This document shows, piece by piece, positions 39,708 to 53,235 of a stretch of DNA of 64,000 nucleotides (position 1 is its first letter; every line of letters starts with the position of its first letter). The position numbers and the translations under genes are program-made. The DNA comes from Ricinus communis (taxonomy: Eukaryota; Streptophyta; Magnoliopsida; Malpighiales; Euphorbiaceae). The notes beneath the pieces are model-generated. The model was given only the letters and a program-made list of their open reading frames with translations, was not told the origin of the DNA and made no database searches. The stretch spans positions 10,829,213 through 10,893,212 of the forward strand of contig NC_063264.1 in the NCBI RefSeq assembly GCF_019578655.1. The letters are read 5' to 3'.

Positions 39708-42035
39708 TGTATATCTTTCAACATGGGAAAACAACCCCAAAAAATTGGAATATTTGTCAACATGAGAAAACAACCCCGTAAGAGGGGTATATTTGTCATT
39801 ATTAGAAATCAACCCCGTAAAAGGGGTTTGTATTTCAACATGAGAAAACAACTCCAAAAAAGTGGTATATTTGTCAACATGAGAAAACAACCCCGTAAGA
39901 GGGGTATATTTGTTAATATTAGAAAAGAACCCCGTACGAGGGGGTATATTTGTCAATATGAGAAAACAACCCCCTAAGGGGTATATATCTTTCAACATGA
40001 GGAAACAACCCCAAAAAAGTGGTATATTTGTCAACATGAGAAAATAACCCCGTATGAGGGGTACATTTGTCAGTATTAGAAAACAACCCCGTAAAAGGGG
40101 TATATCTTTCAAAATGAGAAAACAACCCCGTAAGAGGAGTATATCTTAAAACATGAGGAAACAACCCACAAAAAGTGGTATATTTGTCAATATGAGAAAA
40201 CAACCCCGTAAGAGGTGTATATTTGTCAATATTAGAAAACAACCCCGTAAGAGGTGTATATCTTTCAACATGGGAAAACAACCCCAAAAAATTGGTATAT
40301 TTGTCAACATGAGAAAACAACCCCGTAAGAGGGGTTATATTTGTCAGTATTAGAAAACAACCCCGTTAGGGTGGTAAATGTTTTAAAATGAGGAAACAAC
40401 CCCAAAAAAGTGGTATATTTGTCAATATGACAAAACAACCCTATAAGAGGTATATTTGTCGATTACAAACAACCCCGTAAAAGGGGTATATTTGTAAATA
40501 TTAGAAAATAATCTCGTAAGAGGACGATATCTTTCAATATAAGGAAATAACCCCAAAAAAGTGGTATAATTGTCAATATGAGAAAAAATCCCCGTAAGAG
40601 GGTTATATTTGTCATTATTAGAAATCAACCCCATAGAAGGGGTATGTATTTCAACATGAGAAAACAACTCCAAAAAAGTGGTATATTTGTCAACATGAGA
40701 AAACAACCCTGTAAGAGGGGTATATTTGTTAATATTAGAAAAGAACCCCGTACGAGGGGGTATATTTGTCAATATGATAAAACAACCGCCTAAGGGGTGT
40801 ATATCTTTCAACATGAGGAAAGAACCCCAAAAAAGTGGTATATTTGTCAACATGAGAAAATAACCACGTAAGAGGGGTACATTTGTCAGTATTAGAAAAC
40901 AACGCCGTAAGAGGGGTATATCTTTCAAAATGAGAAAACAACCCCGTAAGAGGGGTATATTTATCAATATTAGAAAACAACCCCGTAAGAGGGGTATATT
41001 TGTCAATATAGGTATATCTCTCAACAAGAGGAAACAACCCCAAAAAAGTGGTATATTTGTCAACATGAGAAAATAACCCCGTAAGAGGGGTACATTTGTC
41101 AGTATTAGAAAACAACGCCGTAAGAGGGGTATATCTTTCAAAATGAGAAAACAACCCCGTAAGAGAAGTATATCTTAGAACATGAGGAAACAACCCACAA
41201 AAGTGGTATATTTGTCAATATGAGAAAACAACCCCGTCGGAGGGGTATATTTATCAATATTAGAAAATAACCCCGTAAGAGGGATATATTTGTCAATATA
41301 GGTATATCTTTCAACAAGAGGAAACAACCCCAAAAAAGTGGTAGATTCGTCAACATGAGAAAATAACCCCGTAAGAGGGGTATATTTATCAATATTAGAA
41401 AACAACCCCGTAAGAGGGGTATATCTTTCAAAATGTGAAAACAATCGCAAGAAAGTGGCATATTTGTCAATATGAGAAAAAAAATCCATAAGATGGGTAT
41501 ATTTGTCAATATTAGAGAACAACCCTGTAAGAGGGGTATATTTGTCAATATGAGAAAAAAACCCCTAAGAGGGGTATATTTGTCAATATTAGAGAACAAC
41601 CCTCTAAGAGGGGTATATTTTCAATATGAGAAAAACCCTAAGAGGGGTAAATTTGTCAATATGAGAAAAAAACCCCTAAGAGGGGTATATTTGTTAATAT
41701 GAGAAACCAACCGAGTAACAGGGGCATATTTGTCAATATTAGAAAACAACCCCGTAAGAGGGGAATATATTTCAACATGAGAAAACAACTCCAAAAGAGT
41801 GGTATATTTGTCAACATGAGAAAACAACCCCGTAAGTGGGGTTATATTCGTCAATATTAGAAAACAACCCCGTAACAGCGGTAAATCTTTCAACATGAGG
41901 AAACAACCCCAAAAAATTGGTATATTTGTCAACATGAGAAAACAACCCCAAAAAAGTGATATATTTTTTAATACGAGAAAACAACCCCGTAAGAGGGGTA
42001 TATTTGTCAATATTAGAATACAACCCCGTAAGAGG
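39708..42035 (-). repeat. 2.3-kb higher-order repeat, copy 2
   Basis: 2,328 bp between matching points (39,934 to 42,262; 39,567 to 41,895). Near-identical to copy 3: the shadow translations at 41,138-41,599 and 43,457-43,918 differ at one residue in 153. It holds two 18-bp truncated units (near 41,005 and 41,297). Confidence 0.87.
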
Positions 42036-44355
42036 TGTATATCTTTCAACATGGGAAAACAACCCCAAAAAATTGGAATATTTGTCAACATGAGAAAACA
42101 ACCCCGTAAGAGGGGTATATTTGTCATTATTAGAAATCAACCCCGTAAAAGGGGTTTGTATTTCAACATGAGAAAACAACTCCAAAAAAGTGGTATATTT
42201 GTCAACATGAGAAAACAACCCCGTAAGAGGGGTATATTTGTTAATATTAGAAAAGAACCCCGTACGAGGGGGTATATTTGTCAATATGAGAAAACAACCC
42301 CCTAAGGGGTATATATCTTTCAACATGAGGAAACAACCCCAAAAAAGTGGTATATTTGTCAACATGAGAAAATAACCCCGTATGAGGGTACATTTGTCAA
42401 GATAGAAAACAACCCCGTAAAAGGGGTATATCTTCAAAATGAGAAAACAACCCCGTAAGAGGAGTATATCTTAAACATGAGGAAACAACCCACAAAAGTG
42501 GTATATTTGTCAATATGAGAAAACAACCCCGTAAGAGGTGTATATTTGTCAATATTAGAAAACAACCCCGTAAGAGGTGTATATCTTTCAACATGGGAAA
42601 ACAACCCCAAAAAATTGGTATATTTGTCAACATGAGAAAACAACCCCGTAAGAGGGGTTATATTTGTCAAGATAGAAAACAACCTGCTAGGTGGTAAATG
42701 TTTTAAAATGAGGAAACAACCCCAAAAAAGTGGTATATTTGTCAATATGACAAAACAACCCCATAAGAGCGGTATATTTGTCAATATCATAAAACAACCC
42801 CGTAAAAGGGGTATATTTGTAAATATTAGAAAATAATCTCGTAAGAGGACGATATCTTTCAATATAAGGAAATAACCCCAAAAAAGTGGTATAGTTGTCA
42901 ATATGAGAAAAAATCCCCGTAAGAGGGTTATATTTGTCATTATTAGAAATCAACCCCATAGAAGGGGTATGTATTTCAACATGAGAAAACAACTCCAAAA
43001 AAGTGGTATATTTGTCAACATGAGAAAACAACCCCGTAAGAGGGGTATATTTGTTAATATTAGAAAAGAACCCCGTACGAGGGGGTATATTTGTCAATAT
43101 GATAAAACAACCGCCTAAGGGGTGTATATCTTTCAACATGAGGAAAGAACCCCAAAAAAGTGGTATATTTGTCAACATGAGAAAATAACCCCGTAAGAGG
43201 GGTACATTTGTCAGTATTAGAAAACAACGCCGTAAGAGGGGTATATCTTCCAAAATGAGAAAACAACCCCGTAAGAGGGGTATATTTATCAATATTAGAA
43301 AACAACCCCGTAAGAGGGGTATATTTGTCAATATAGGTATATCTCTCAACAAGAGGAAACAACCCCAAAAAAGTGGTATATTTGTCAACATGAGAAAATA
43401 ACCCCGTAAGAGGGCATTGTCAAAAGATGAAAACACGTCAGAGAGTGGTATGTCTTTCAAAATGAGAAAACAACCCCGTAAGAGAAGTATATCTTAGAAC
43501 ATGAGGAAACAACCCACAAAAGTGGTATATTTGTCAATATGAGAAAACAACCCCGTCGGAGGGGTATATTTATCAATATTAGAAAATAACCCCGTAAGAG
43601 GGATATATTTGTCAATATAGGTATATCTTTCAACAAGAGGAAACAACCCCAAAAAAGTGGTAGATTCGTCAACAAGAGAAAATAACCCCGTAAGAGGGGT
43701 ATATTTATCAATATTAGAAAACAACCCCGTAAGAGGGGTATATCTTTCAAAATGTGAAAACAATCGCAAGAAAGTGGCATATTTGTCAATATGAGAAAAA
43801 AAATCCATAAGATGGGTATATTTGTCAATATTAGAGAACAACCCTGTAAGAGGGGTATATTTGTCAATATGAGAAAAAAACCCCTAAGAGGGGTATATTT
43901 GTCAATATTAGAGAACAACCCTCTAAGAGGGGTATATTTGTCAATATGAGAAAAAAACCCCTAAGAGGGGTATATTTGTCAATATGAGAAAAAAACCCCT
44001 AAGAGGGGTATATTTGTTAATATGAGAAACCAACCGAGTAACAGGGGCATATTTGTCAATATTAGAAAACAACCCCGTAAGAGGGGAATATATTTCAACA
44101 TGAGAAAACAACTCCAAAAGAGTGGTATATTTGTCAGCATGAGAAAACAACCCCGTAAGAGGGGTTATATTCGTCAATATTAGAAAACAACCCCGTAACA
44201 GCGGTAAATCTTTCAACATGAGGAAACAACCCCAAAAAATTGGTATATTTGTCAACATGAGAAAACAACCCCAAAAAGTGATATATTTTTTAATACGAGA
44301 AAACAACCCCGTAAGAGGGGTATATTTGTCAATATTAGAAAACAACCCCGTAAGA
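42036..44355 (-). repeat. 2.3-kb higher-order repeat, copy 3
   Basis: Follows copy 2 at an offset of 2,319-2,328 bp. It departs from the copy-2 pattern at about 44,355, where a GGGGGGTTATATC unit replaces the GGTGTATATC unit. A damaged unit lies at 43,408-43,450. Confidence 0.85.
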
Positions 44356-46060
44356 GGGGGGTTATATCTTTCAACATGAGAAAACAACCCCAAAAAAGTA
44401 GTATATTTGTCAACATGAGAAAACTACCTGCAAGTGGGGGGGTATATTTTAATATTAGAAACAACCCCGTAAGTGGGGTATATTTGCCAATATGATAAAA
44501 CAACCCCGGAAAAAGGGGTATATTTGTAAATATTAGAAAATAATCCCGTAAGAAGGATATTTCTTTCAACATAAGGAAACAACCCCGAAAATGTGGTATA
44601 TTTCAATATGAGAAAAAACCCTAAGAGGGGTATATTTGTCATTAGAAACAACCCGAAGGATGTATATTTGTCAACTATTGAAAACAAACCTGCAAGAGGG
44701 TATATATTTCAACATGAGAAAACAACTCCAAAAAAGTGGTATATTTGTCAACATGGGAAAACAACCCCGTGAGAGGGGTATATTTGTCAATAGTAGAAAA
44801 ACCCCGTAAGAAGGGTATATCTTCAACAAGAGAAAACAACCCGTAAGAGGGGGTATATTTGTCAATATGAGAAAACAACCCTGCAGGGGTTAATATCCAA
44901 CATGAGGAAATAACCAAAAAAGTGGTATATTTGTCAATATGAGAAAAACAACCCCGTAAGAGGTGTATCTACAACATGAGAAACAACCCCAAAAAGTGGT
45001 ATATTTGTCAATATGAGAAAACAACCCCGTAAGAGGGGTATATTTGTCAATATTAGAAAACAACCCCGTAAGAGGTGTATATCTTTCAACATGAGGAAAC
45101 AACCCCAAAAAAGTGGTATATTTGTCAACATGGGAAAATAACCCCGTAAGAGGGGTACATTTGTCAGTATTAGAAAACAACCCCGTAAGAGGGGTATATC
45201 TTTCAAAATGAGAAAACAACCCCGTAAGAGGAGTATATCTTAGAACATGAGGAAACAACCCACAAAAAGTGGTATATTTGTCAATATGAGAAAACAACCC
45301 CGTAGGAGGGGTATATTTATCAGTATTAGAAAATAACCCCGTAAGAGGGGTATATTTGTCAATATAGGTATATCTCTCAACAAGAGGAAACAACCCCAAA
45401 AAAGTGGTAGATTCGTCAACATGAGAAAATAACCCCGTAAGAGGGGTATATTTATCAATATTAGAAAACAACCCCGTAAGAGGGGTATATCTTTCAAAAT
45501 GTGAAAACAATCGCAAGAAAGTGGCATATTTGTCAATATGAGAAAAAAACTCCATAAGATGGGTATAATTGTCAATATTAGAGAACAACTCAGAAGAGGG
45601 TATATTTGTCAATATGAGAAAAAAACCCTGTAAGAGGGGTATATTTGTCAATATAAGAAAAAAACCCCTAAGAGGGGTATATTTGTTAATATGAGAAACC
45701 AACCCAATAACAGGGGCATATTTGTCAATATTAGAAAACAACCCCGTAAGAGGGGAATATATTTCAACATGAGAAAACAACTCCAAAAGAGTGGTATATT
45801 TGTCAACATGAGAAAACAACCCCGTAAGAGGGGTTATATTTGTCAATATTAGAAAACAACCCCAGAATAAATGTGAATCTTTCAACATGAGGAAACAACC
45901 CCAAAAATTGGTATATTTGTCAACATGAGAAAACAACCACAAGAAAGTGATATGTTTTTTATAAAACAACCCCGTAAGAGGGGTATATTTGTCAATATTA
46001 GAAAACAACCCCGTAAGAGGGGGTTATATCTTTCAACATGAGAAAACAACCCCAAAAAAG
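44356..46060 (-). repeat. Right-arm block, shorter higher-order copy with eroded patches
   Basis: The spacing of the AAACTACC marker is 1,662 bp here (44,421 to 46,083), so this is a shortened copy. Small-deletion clusters occur at 44,420-44,460, 44,580-44,700 and 44,870-44,980, where CCCCGTAAG is often replaced by CCTGCAAG or CCTGCAG. Otherwise the units are regular. Confidence 0.78.
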
Positions 46061-48995
46061 TAGTATATTTGTCAACATGAGAAAACTACCCCGTAAGGGG
46101 GGGTATATTTGTCAATATTAGAAAACAACCCCGTAAGTGGGGTATATATGCCAATATGATAAAACAACCCCGGAAAAAGGGGTATATTTGTAAATATTAG
46201 AAAATAATCCCGTAAGAAGGATATATCTTTCAACATAAGGAAACAACCCCAAAAAAGTGGTATATTTCTCAATATGAGAAAAAAACCCCTAAGAGGGGTA
46301 TATTTGTCAATATGAGAAACCAACCCAGTGACAGGAGCATATTTGTCACTATTAGAAAACAACCCCGTAAGAGGGGTATATATTTCAACATGAGAAAACA
46401 ACTCCAAAAAAGTGGTATATTTGTCAACATGGGAAAACAACCCCGTGAGAGGGGTATATTTGTCAATAGTAGACAAAAACCCCGTAAGAAGGGTATATCT
46501 TTCAACAAGAGAAAACAACCCCGTAAGAGGGGGTATATTTGTCAATATGAGAGAACAACCCCGTAAGGGGTTTATATCTTACAACATGAGGAAACAACCA
46601 AAAAAAAAGTGGTATATTTGTCAATATGAGAAAACAACCCCGTAAGAGGTGTATATTTGTCAATATTACAGAACAACCACGTCAGAGAGGTGTATTTGTC
46701 AATATTAGAAAACAACCCCGTAAGAGGAGTGTATCTTACAACATGAGGAAACAACCCCAAAATAGGGGTATATTTGTCAATATGAGAAAACAACCCCGTA
46801 AGAGGGGTATATTTGTCAATATTAGAAAACAACCCCGTAAGAGGTGTATATCTTTCAACATGGGAAAACAACCCCAAAAAATTGGAATATTTGTCAACAT
46901 GAGAAAACAACCCCGTAAGAGGGTATATTTGTCATTATTAGAAATCAACCCCGTAAAAGGGGTTTGTATTTCAACATGAGAAAACAACTCCAAAAAAGTG
47001 GTATATTTGTCAACATGAGAAAACAACCCCGTAAGAGGGGTATATTTGTTATTAGAAAAGAACCCGTGACTTAGGGGGTATATTTGTCAATATGAGAAAA
47101 CAACCCCCTAAGGGGTATATATCTTTCAACATGAGGAAACAACCCCAAAAAAGTGGTATATTTGTCAACATGAGAAAATAACCCCGTATGAGGGGTACAT
47201 TTGTCAGTATTAGAAAACAACCCCGTAAAAGGGGTATATCTTTCAAAATGAGAAAACAACCCCGTAAGAGGAGTATATCTTAGAACATGAGGAAACAACC
47301 CACAAAAAGTGGTATATTTGTCAATATGAGAAAACAACCCCGTAAGAGGTGTATATTTGTCAATATTAGAAAACAACCCCGTAAGAGGTGTATATCTTTC
47401 AACATGGGAAAACAACCCCAAAAAATTGGTATATTTGTCAACATGAGAAAACAACCCCGTAAGAGGGGTTATATTTGTCAGTATTAGAAAACAACCCCGT
47501 TAGGGTGGTAAATGTTTTAAAATGAGGAAACAACCCCAAAAAAGTGGTATATTTGTCAATATGACAAAACAACCCCATAAGAGCGGTATATTTGTCAATA
47601 TCATAAAACAACCCCGTAAAAGGGGTATATTTGTAAATATTAGAAAATAATCTCGTAAGAGGACGATATCTTTCAATATAAGGAAATAACCCCAAAAAAG
47701 TGGTATAGTTGTCAATATGAGAAAAATCAAGAGGGTTATATTTGTCATTATTAAATCAACTCTGTAGGAAGGTATGTATTTCAACATGAGAAAACAACTC
47801 CAAAAAGTGGTATATTTGTCAACATGAGAAAACAACCCCGTAAGAGGGGTATATTTGTTAATATTAGAAAAAAGAACCCTGCATTTAGGTATATTTGTCA
47901 ATATGATAAAACAACCCCCTAAGGGGTGTATATCTTTCAACATGAGGAAACAACCCCAAAAAAGTGGTATATTTGTCAACATGAGAAAATAACCCCGTAA
48001 GAGGGGTACATTTGTCAGTATTAGAAAACAACCCCGTAAGAGGGGTATATCTTTCAAAATGAGAAAACAACCCCGTAAGAGGAGTATATCTTAGAACATG
48101 AGGAAACAACCCACAAAAGTGGTATATTTGTCAATATGAGAAAACAACCCCGTCGGAGGGGTATATTTATCAATATTAGAAAATAACCCCGTAAGAGGGA
48201 TATATTTGTCAATATAGGTATATCTTTCAACAAGAGGAAACAACCGCAAAAAAGTGGTAGATTCGTCAACATGAGAAAATAACCCCGTAAGAGGGGTATA
48301 TTTATCAATATTAGAAAACAACCCCGTAAGAGGGGTATATCTTTCAAAATGTGAAAACAATCGCAAGAAAGTGGCATATTTGTCAATATGAGAAAAAAAA
48401 TCCATAAGATGGGTATATTTGTCAATATTAGAGAACAACCCTGTAAGAGGGGTATATTTGTCAATATGAGAAAAAAACCCCTAAGAGGGGTATATTTGTC
48501 AATATTAGAGAACAACCCTCTAAGAGGGGTATATTTGTCAATATGAGAAAAAAACCCCTAAGAGGGGTATATTTGTCAATATGAGAAAAAAACCCCTAAG
48601 AGGGGTATATTTGTTAATATGAGAAACCAACCGAGTAACAGGGGCATATTTGTCAATATTAGAAAACAACCCCGTAAGAGGGGAATATATTTCAACATGA
48701 GAAAACAACTCCAAAAGAGTGGTATATTTGTCAACATGAGAAAACAACCCCGTAAGAGGGGTTATATTCGTCAATATTAGAAAACAACCCCGTAACAGCG
48801 GTAAATCTTTCAACATGAGGAAACAACCCCAAAAAATTGGTATATTTGTCAACATGAGAAAACAACCCCAAAAAAGTGATCTATTTTTTAATACAAGAAA
48901 ACAACCCCGTAAGAGGGGTATATTTGTCAATATTAGAATACAACCCCGTAAGAGGGGGGTTATATCTTTCAACATGAGAAAACAACCCCAAAAAA
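46061..48995 (-). repeat. 2.9-kb higher-order repeat, copy 1
   Basis: Marker AAACTACC at 46,083 and 49,019 (spacing 2,936 bp); the unit run at 46,312 recurs at 49,247 (2,935 bp) and the run at 47,287 at 50,143 (2,856 bp). The difference reflects the loss of about two units in copy 2 near 49,500. Damage at 47,725-47,890. Confidence 0.83.
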
Positions 48996-51850
48996 GTAGT
49001 ATATTTGTCAACATGAGAAAACTACCCCGTAAGGGGGGTATATTTGTCAATATTAGAAAACAACCCCGTAAGTGGGGTATATTTGCCAATATTATAAAAG
49101 AACCCCGGAAAAAGGGGTATATTTGTAAATATTAGAAAATAATCCCGTAAGAAGGATATATCTTTCAACATAAGGAAACAACCCCAAAAAAGTGGTATAT
49201 TTCTCAATATGAGAAAAAAACCCCTAAGAGGGGTATATTTGTCAATATGAGAAACCAACCGAGTGACAGGAGCATATTTGTCACTATTAGAAAACAACCC
49301 CGTAAGAGGGGTATATATTTCAACATGAGAAAACAACTCCAAAAAAGTGGTATATTTGTCAACATGGGAAAACAACCCCGTAAGAGGGGTATATTTGTCA
49401 ATACTAGAAAAAAACCCCGTAAGAAGGGTATATCTTTCAACAAGAGAAAACAACCCCGTAAGAGGGGGTATATTTGTCAATATGAGAAAACAACCCCGTA
49501 AGAGGTGTATATTTGTCAATATTACAAAACAACCACGTCAGAGAGGTGTATTTGTCAATATTAGAAAACAACCCCGTAAGAGGAGTGTATCTTACAACAT
49601 GAGGAAACAACCCCAAAATAGTGGTATATTTGTCAATATGAGAAAACAACCCCGTAAGAGGGGTATATTTGTCAATATTAGAAAACAACCCCGTAAGAGG
49701 TGTATATCTTTCAACATGGGAAAGCAACCCCAAAAAATTGGAATATTTGTCAACATGAGAAAACAACCCCGTAAGAGGGTATATTTGTCATTATTAGAAA
49801 TCAACCCCGTAAAAGGGGTTTGTATTTCAACATGAGAAAACAACTCCAAAAAAGTGGTATATTTGTCAACATGAGAAAACAACCCCGTAAGAGGGGTATA
49901 TTTGTTAATATTAGAAAAGAACCCCGTACGAGGGGGTATATTTGTCAATATGAGAAAACAACCCCCTAAGGGGTATATATCTTTCAACATGAGGAAACAA
50001 CCCCAAAAAAGTGGTATATTTGTCAACATGAGAAAATAACCCTGATGAGGGTACATTTGTCAGTATTAGAAAACAACCCCGTAAAAGGGGTATATCTTTC
50101 AAAATGAGAAAACAACCCCGTAAGAGGAGTATATCTTAGAACATGAGGAAACAACCCACAAAAAGTGGTATATTTGTCAATATGAGAAAACAACCCCGTA
50201 AGAGGTGTATATTTGTCAATATTAGAAAACAACCCCGTAAGAGGTGTATATCTTTCAACATGGGAAAACAACCCCAAAAAATTGGTATATTTGTCAACAT
50301 GAGAAAACAACCCCGTAAGAGGGGTTATATTTGTCAGTATTAGAAAACAACCCCGTTAGGGTGGTAAATGTTTTAAAATGAGGAAACAACCCCAAAAAAG
50401 TGGTATATTTGTCAATATGACAAAACAACCCCATAAGAGCGGTATATTTGTCAATATCATAAAACAACCCCGTAAAAGGGGTATATTTGTAAATATTAGA
50501 AAATAATCCTGCAGGACATCTTCTCAATATAAGGAACAACCCCAAAAGTGGTATAGTTGTCAATATGAGAAAAAATCCCCGTAAGAGGGTTATATTTGTC
50601 ATTATTAGAAATCAACCCCATAGAAGGGGTATGTATTTCAACATGAGAAAACAACTCCAAAAAAGTGGTATATTTGTCAACATGAGAAAACAACCCCGTA
50701 AGAGGGGTATATTTGTTAATATTAGAAAAGAACCCCGTACGAGGGGGTATATTTGTCAATATGATAAAACAACCGCCTAAGGGGTGTATATCTTTCAACA
50801 TGAGGAAAGAACCCCAAAAAAGTGGTATATTTGTCAACATGAGAAAATAACCCCGTAAGAGGGGTACATTTGTCAGTATTAGAAAACAACGCCGTAAGAG
50901 GGGTATATCTTTCAAAATGAGAAAACAACCCCGTAAGAGAAGTATATCTTAGAACATGAGGAAACAACCCACAAAAGTGGTATATTTGTCAATATGAGAA
51001 AACAACCCCGTCGGAGGGGTATATTTATCAATATTAGAAAATAACCCCGTAAGAGGGATATATTTGTCAATATAGGTATATCTTTCAACAAGAGGAAACA
51101 ACCGCAAAAAAGTGGTAGATTCGTCAACATGAGAAAATAACCCCGTAAGAGGGGTATATTTATCAATATTAGAAAACAACCCCGTAAGAGGGGTATATCT
51201 TTCAAAATGTGAAAACAATCGCAAGAAAGTGGCATATTTGTCAATATGAGAAAAAAAATCCATAAGATGGGTATATTTGTCAATATTAGAGAACAACCCT
51301 GTAAGAGGGGTATATTTGTCAATATGAGAAAAAACCCTCAAGAGGGGTATATTTGTCAATATTAGAGAACAACCCTCAAGAGGGGTATATTTGTCAATAT
51401 GAGAAAAAACCCCTAAGAGGGGTATATTTGTCAATATGAGAAAAAACCCCTAAGAGGGGTATATTTGTTAATATAGAGAAACCAACTGAGTAAAAGGGCA
51501 TATTTGTCAATATTAGAAAACAACCCTGTAAGAGGGGTATATATTTCAACATGAGAAAACAACTCCAAAAAAGTGGTATATTTGTCAACATGAGAAAACA
51601 ACCCCGTAAGAGGGGTTATATTTGTCAATATTAGAAAACAACCCCGTAAGAGGGGTAAATCTTTCAACATGAGGAAACAACCCCAAAAAAGTGGTATATT
51701 TGTCAACATGAGAAAACAACCCCAAAAAAGTGATATATTTTTTAATACGATAAAACAACCCCGTAAGAGGGGTATATTTGTCAATATTAGAAAACAACCC
51801 CGTAAGGGGGGTTATATCTTTCAACATGAGAAAACAACCCCAAAAAAGTA
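48996..51850 (-). repeat. 2.9-kb higher-order repeat, copy 2
   Basis: Second copy of the 2.9-kb unit; the next AAACTACC marker is at 51,871. It matches copy 1 closely except for local losses, for example at 50,505-50,540, where CCTGCAGGACATC replaces a hairpin. Confidence 0.83.
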
Positions 51851-52455
51851 GTATATTTGTCAACATGAGAAAACTACCCCGTAAGGGGGTATATTTGTCA
51901 ATATTAGAAAACAACCACGTAAGTGAGGTATATTTGTCAATATTATAAAACAACCCCGGAAAAAGGGGTATTTGTAAATATTAGAAAACAATCCCGTAAG
52001 AGGGGTATATCTTTCAACATAAGGAAACAACCCCAAAAAAGTGGTATATTTCTCAATATGAGAAAAAACCCTAAGAGGGGTATATTTGTCAATATGAGAA
52101 ACCAACCCAGTAACAGGGGCATATTTGTCAATATTAGAAAACAACCCCGTAAGAGGGGTATATATTTCAACATGAGAAAACAACTCCAAAAAAGTGGTAT
52201 ATTTGTCAACATGAGAAAACAACCCCGTAAGAGGGGTATATTTGTCAATACTAGAAAAAACCCCGTAAGAGGGGTATATCTTTCAACATGAGAAAACAAC
52301 CCCGTAAGAGGGGTATATTTGTCAATATGAGAAAACAACCCGTAAGAGGGGTATATTTGTCAATATTACAAAACAACCACGTCAGAGAGGTGTATTTGTC
52401 AATATTAGAAAACAACCCCGTAAGAGGAGTGTATCTTACAACATGAGGAAACAAC
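51851..52455 (-). repeat. Right-arm block between the 2.9-kb and 390-bp repeats
   Basis: About fifteen regular units, a further divergent relative of the same higher-order family. Nothing unique is present. Confidence 0.75.
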
Positions 52456-52845
52456 CCCAAAAAAGTGGTATATTTGTCAATATGAGAAAACAACCCCGTA
52501 AGAGGGGTATATTTGTCAATATTAGAAAACAACCCCGTAAGATGGGTATATTTGTCAACATGGGAAAACAACCCCAAAAAATTGGTATATTTGTCAACAT
52601 GAGAAAACAACCCCGTAAGAGGGGGTATATTTGTCAATATTAGAAAACAACCCCGTAAGAGGGGTAAATCTTTCAACATGAGGAAACAACCCCAAAAAGT
52701 GGTATATTTGTCAATATGAGAAAACAACCCCATAAGAGGGGTATATTTGTCAATATCATAAAACAACCCCGTAAAAGGGGTATATTTGTAAATATTAGAA
52801 AATAATCTCGTAAGAGGGCTATATGTTTCAATATAAGGAAAGAAC
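52456..52845 (-). repeat. 390-bp tandem duplication, copy 1
   Basis: Ten units. The distinctive GATGGGTATATTTGTCAACA followed by a TGGG linker occurs here and again exactly 390 bp later (TGGGAAAACA at 52,561 and 52,951). Confidence 0.9.
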
Positions 52846-53235
52846 CCCAAAAAAGTGGTATATTTGTCAATATGAGAAAACAACCCCGTAAGAGGGGTAT
52901 ATTTGTCAATATTAGAAAACAACCCCGTAAGATGGGTATATTTGTCAACATGGGAAAACAACCCCAAAAAATTGGTATATTTGTCAACATGAGAAAACAA
53001 CCCCGTAAGAGGGGGTATATTTGTCAATATTAGAAAACAACCCCGTAAGAGGGGTAAATCTTTTAACATGAGGAAACAACCCCAAAAAGTGGTATATTTG
53101 TCAATATGACAAAACAACCCCATAAGAGGGGTATATTTGTCAATATCATAAAACAACCCCGTAAAAGGGGTATATTTGTAAATATTAGAAAATAATCTCG
53201 TAAGAGGGCTATATGTTTCAATATAAGGAAACAAC
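52846..53235 (-). repeat. 390-bp tandem duplication, copy 2
   Basis: Second copy, nearly identical to the first; small differences such as CTTTTAACATG for CTTTCAACATG near 53,050. The length 390 is exactly 10 x 39, indicating a recent in-register exchange. Confidence 0.9.
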
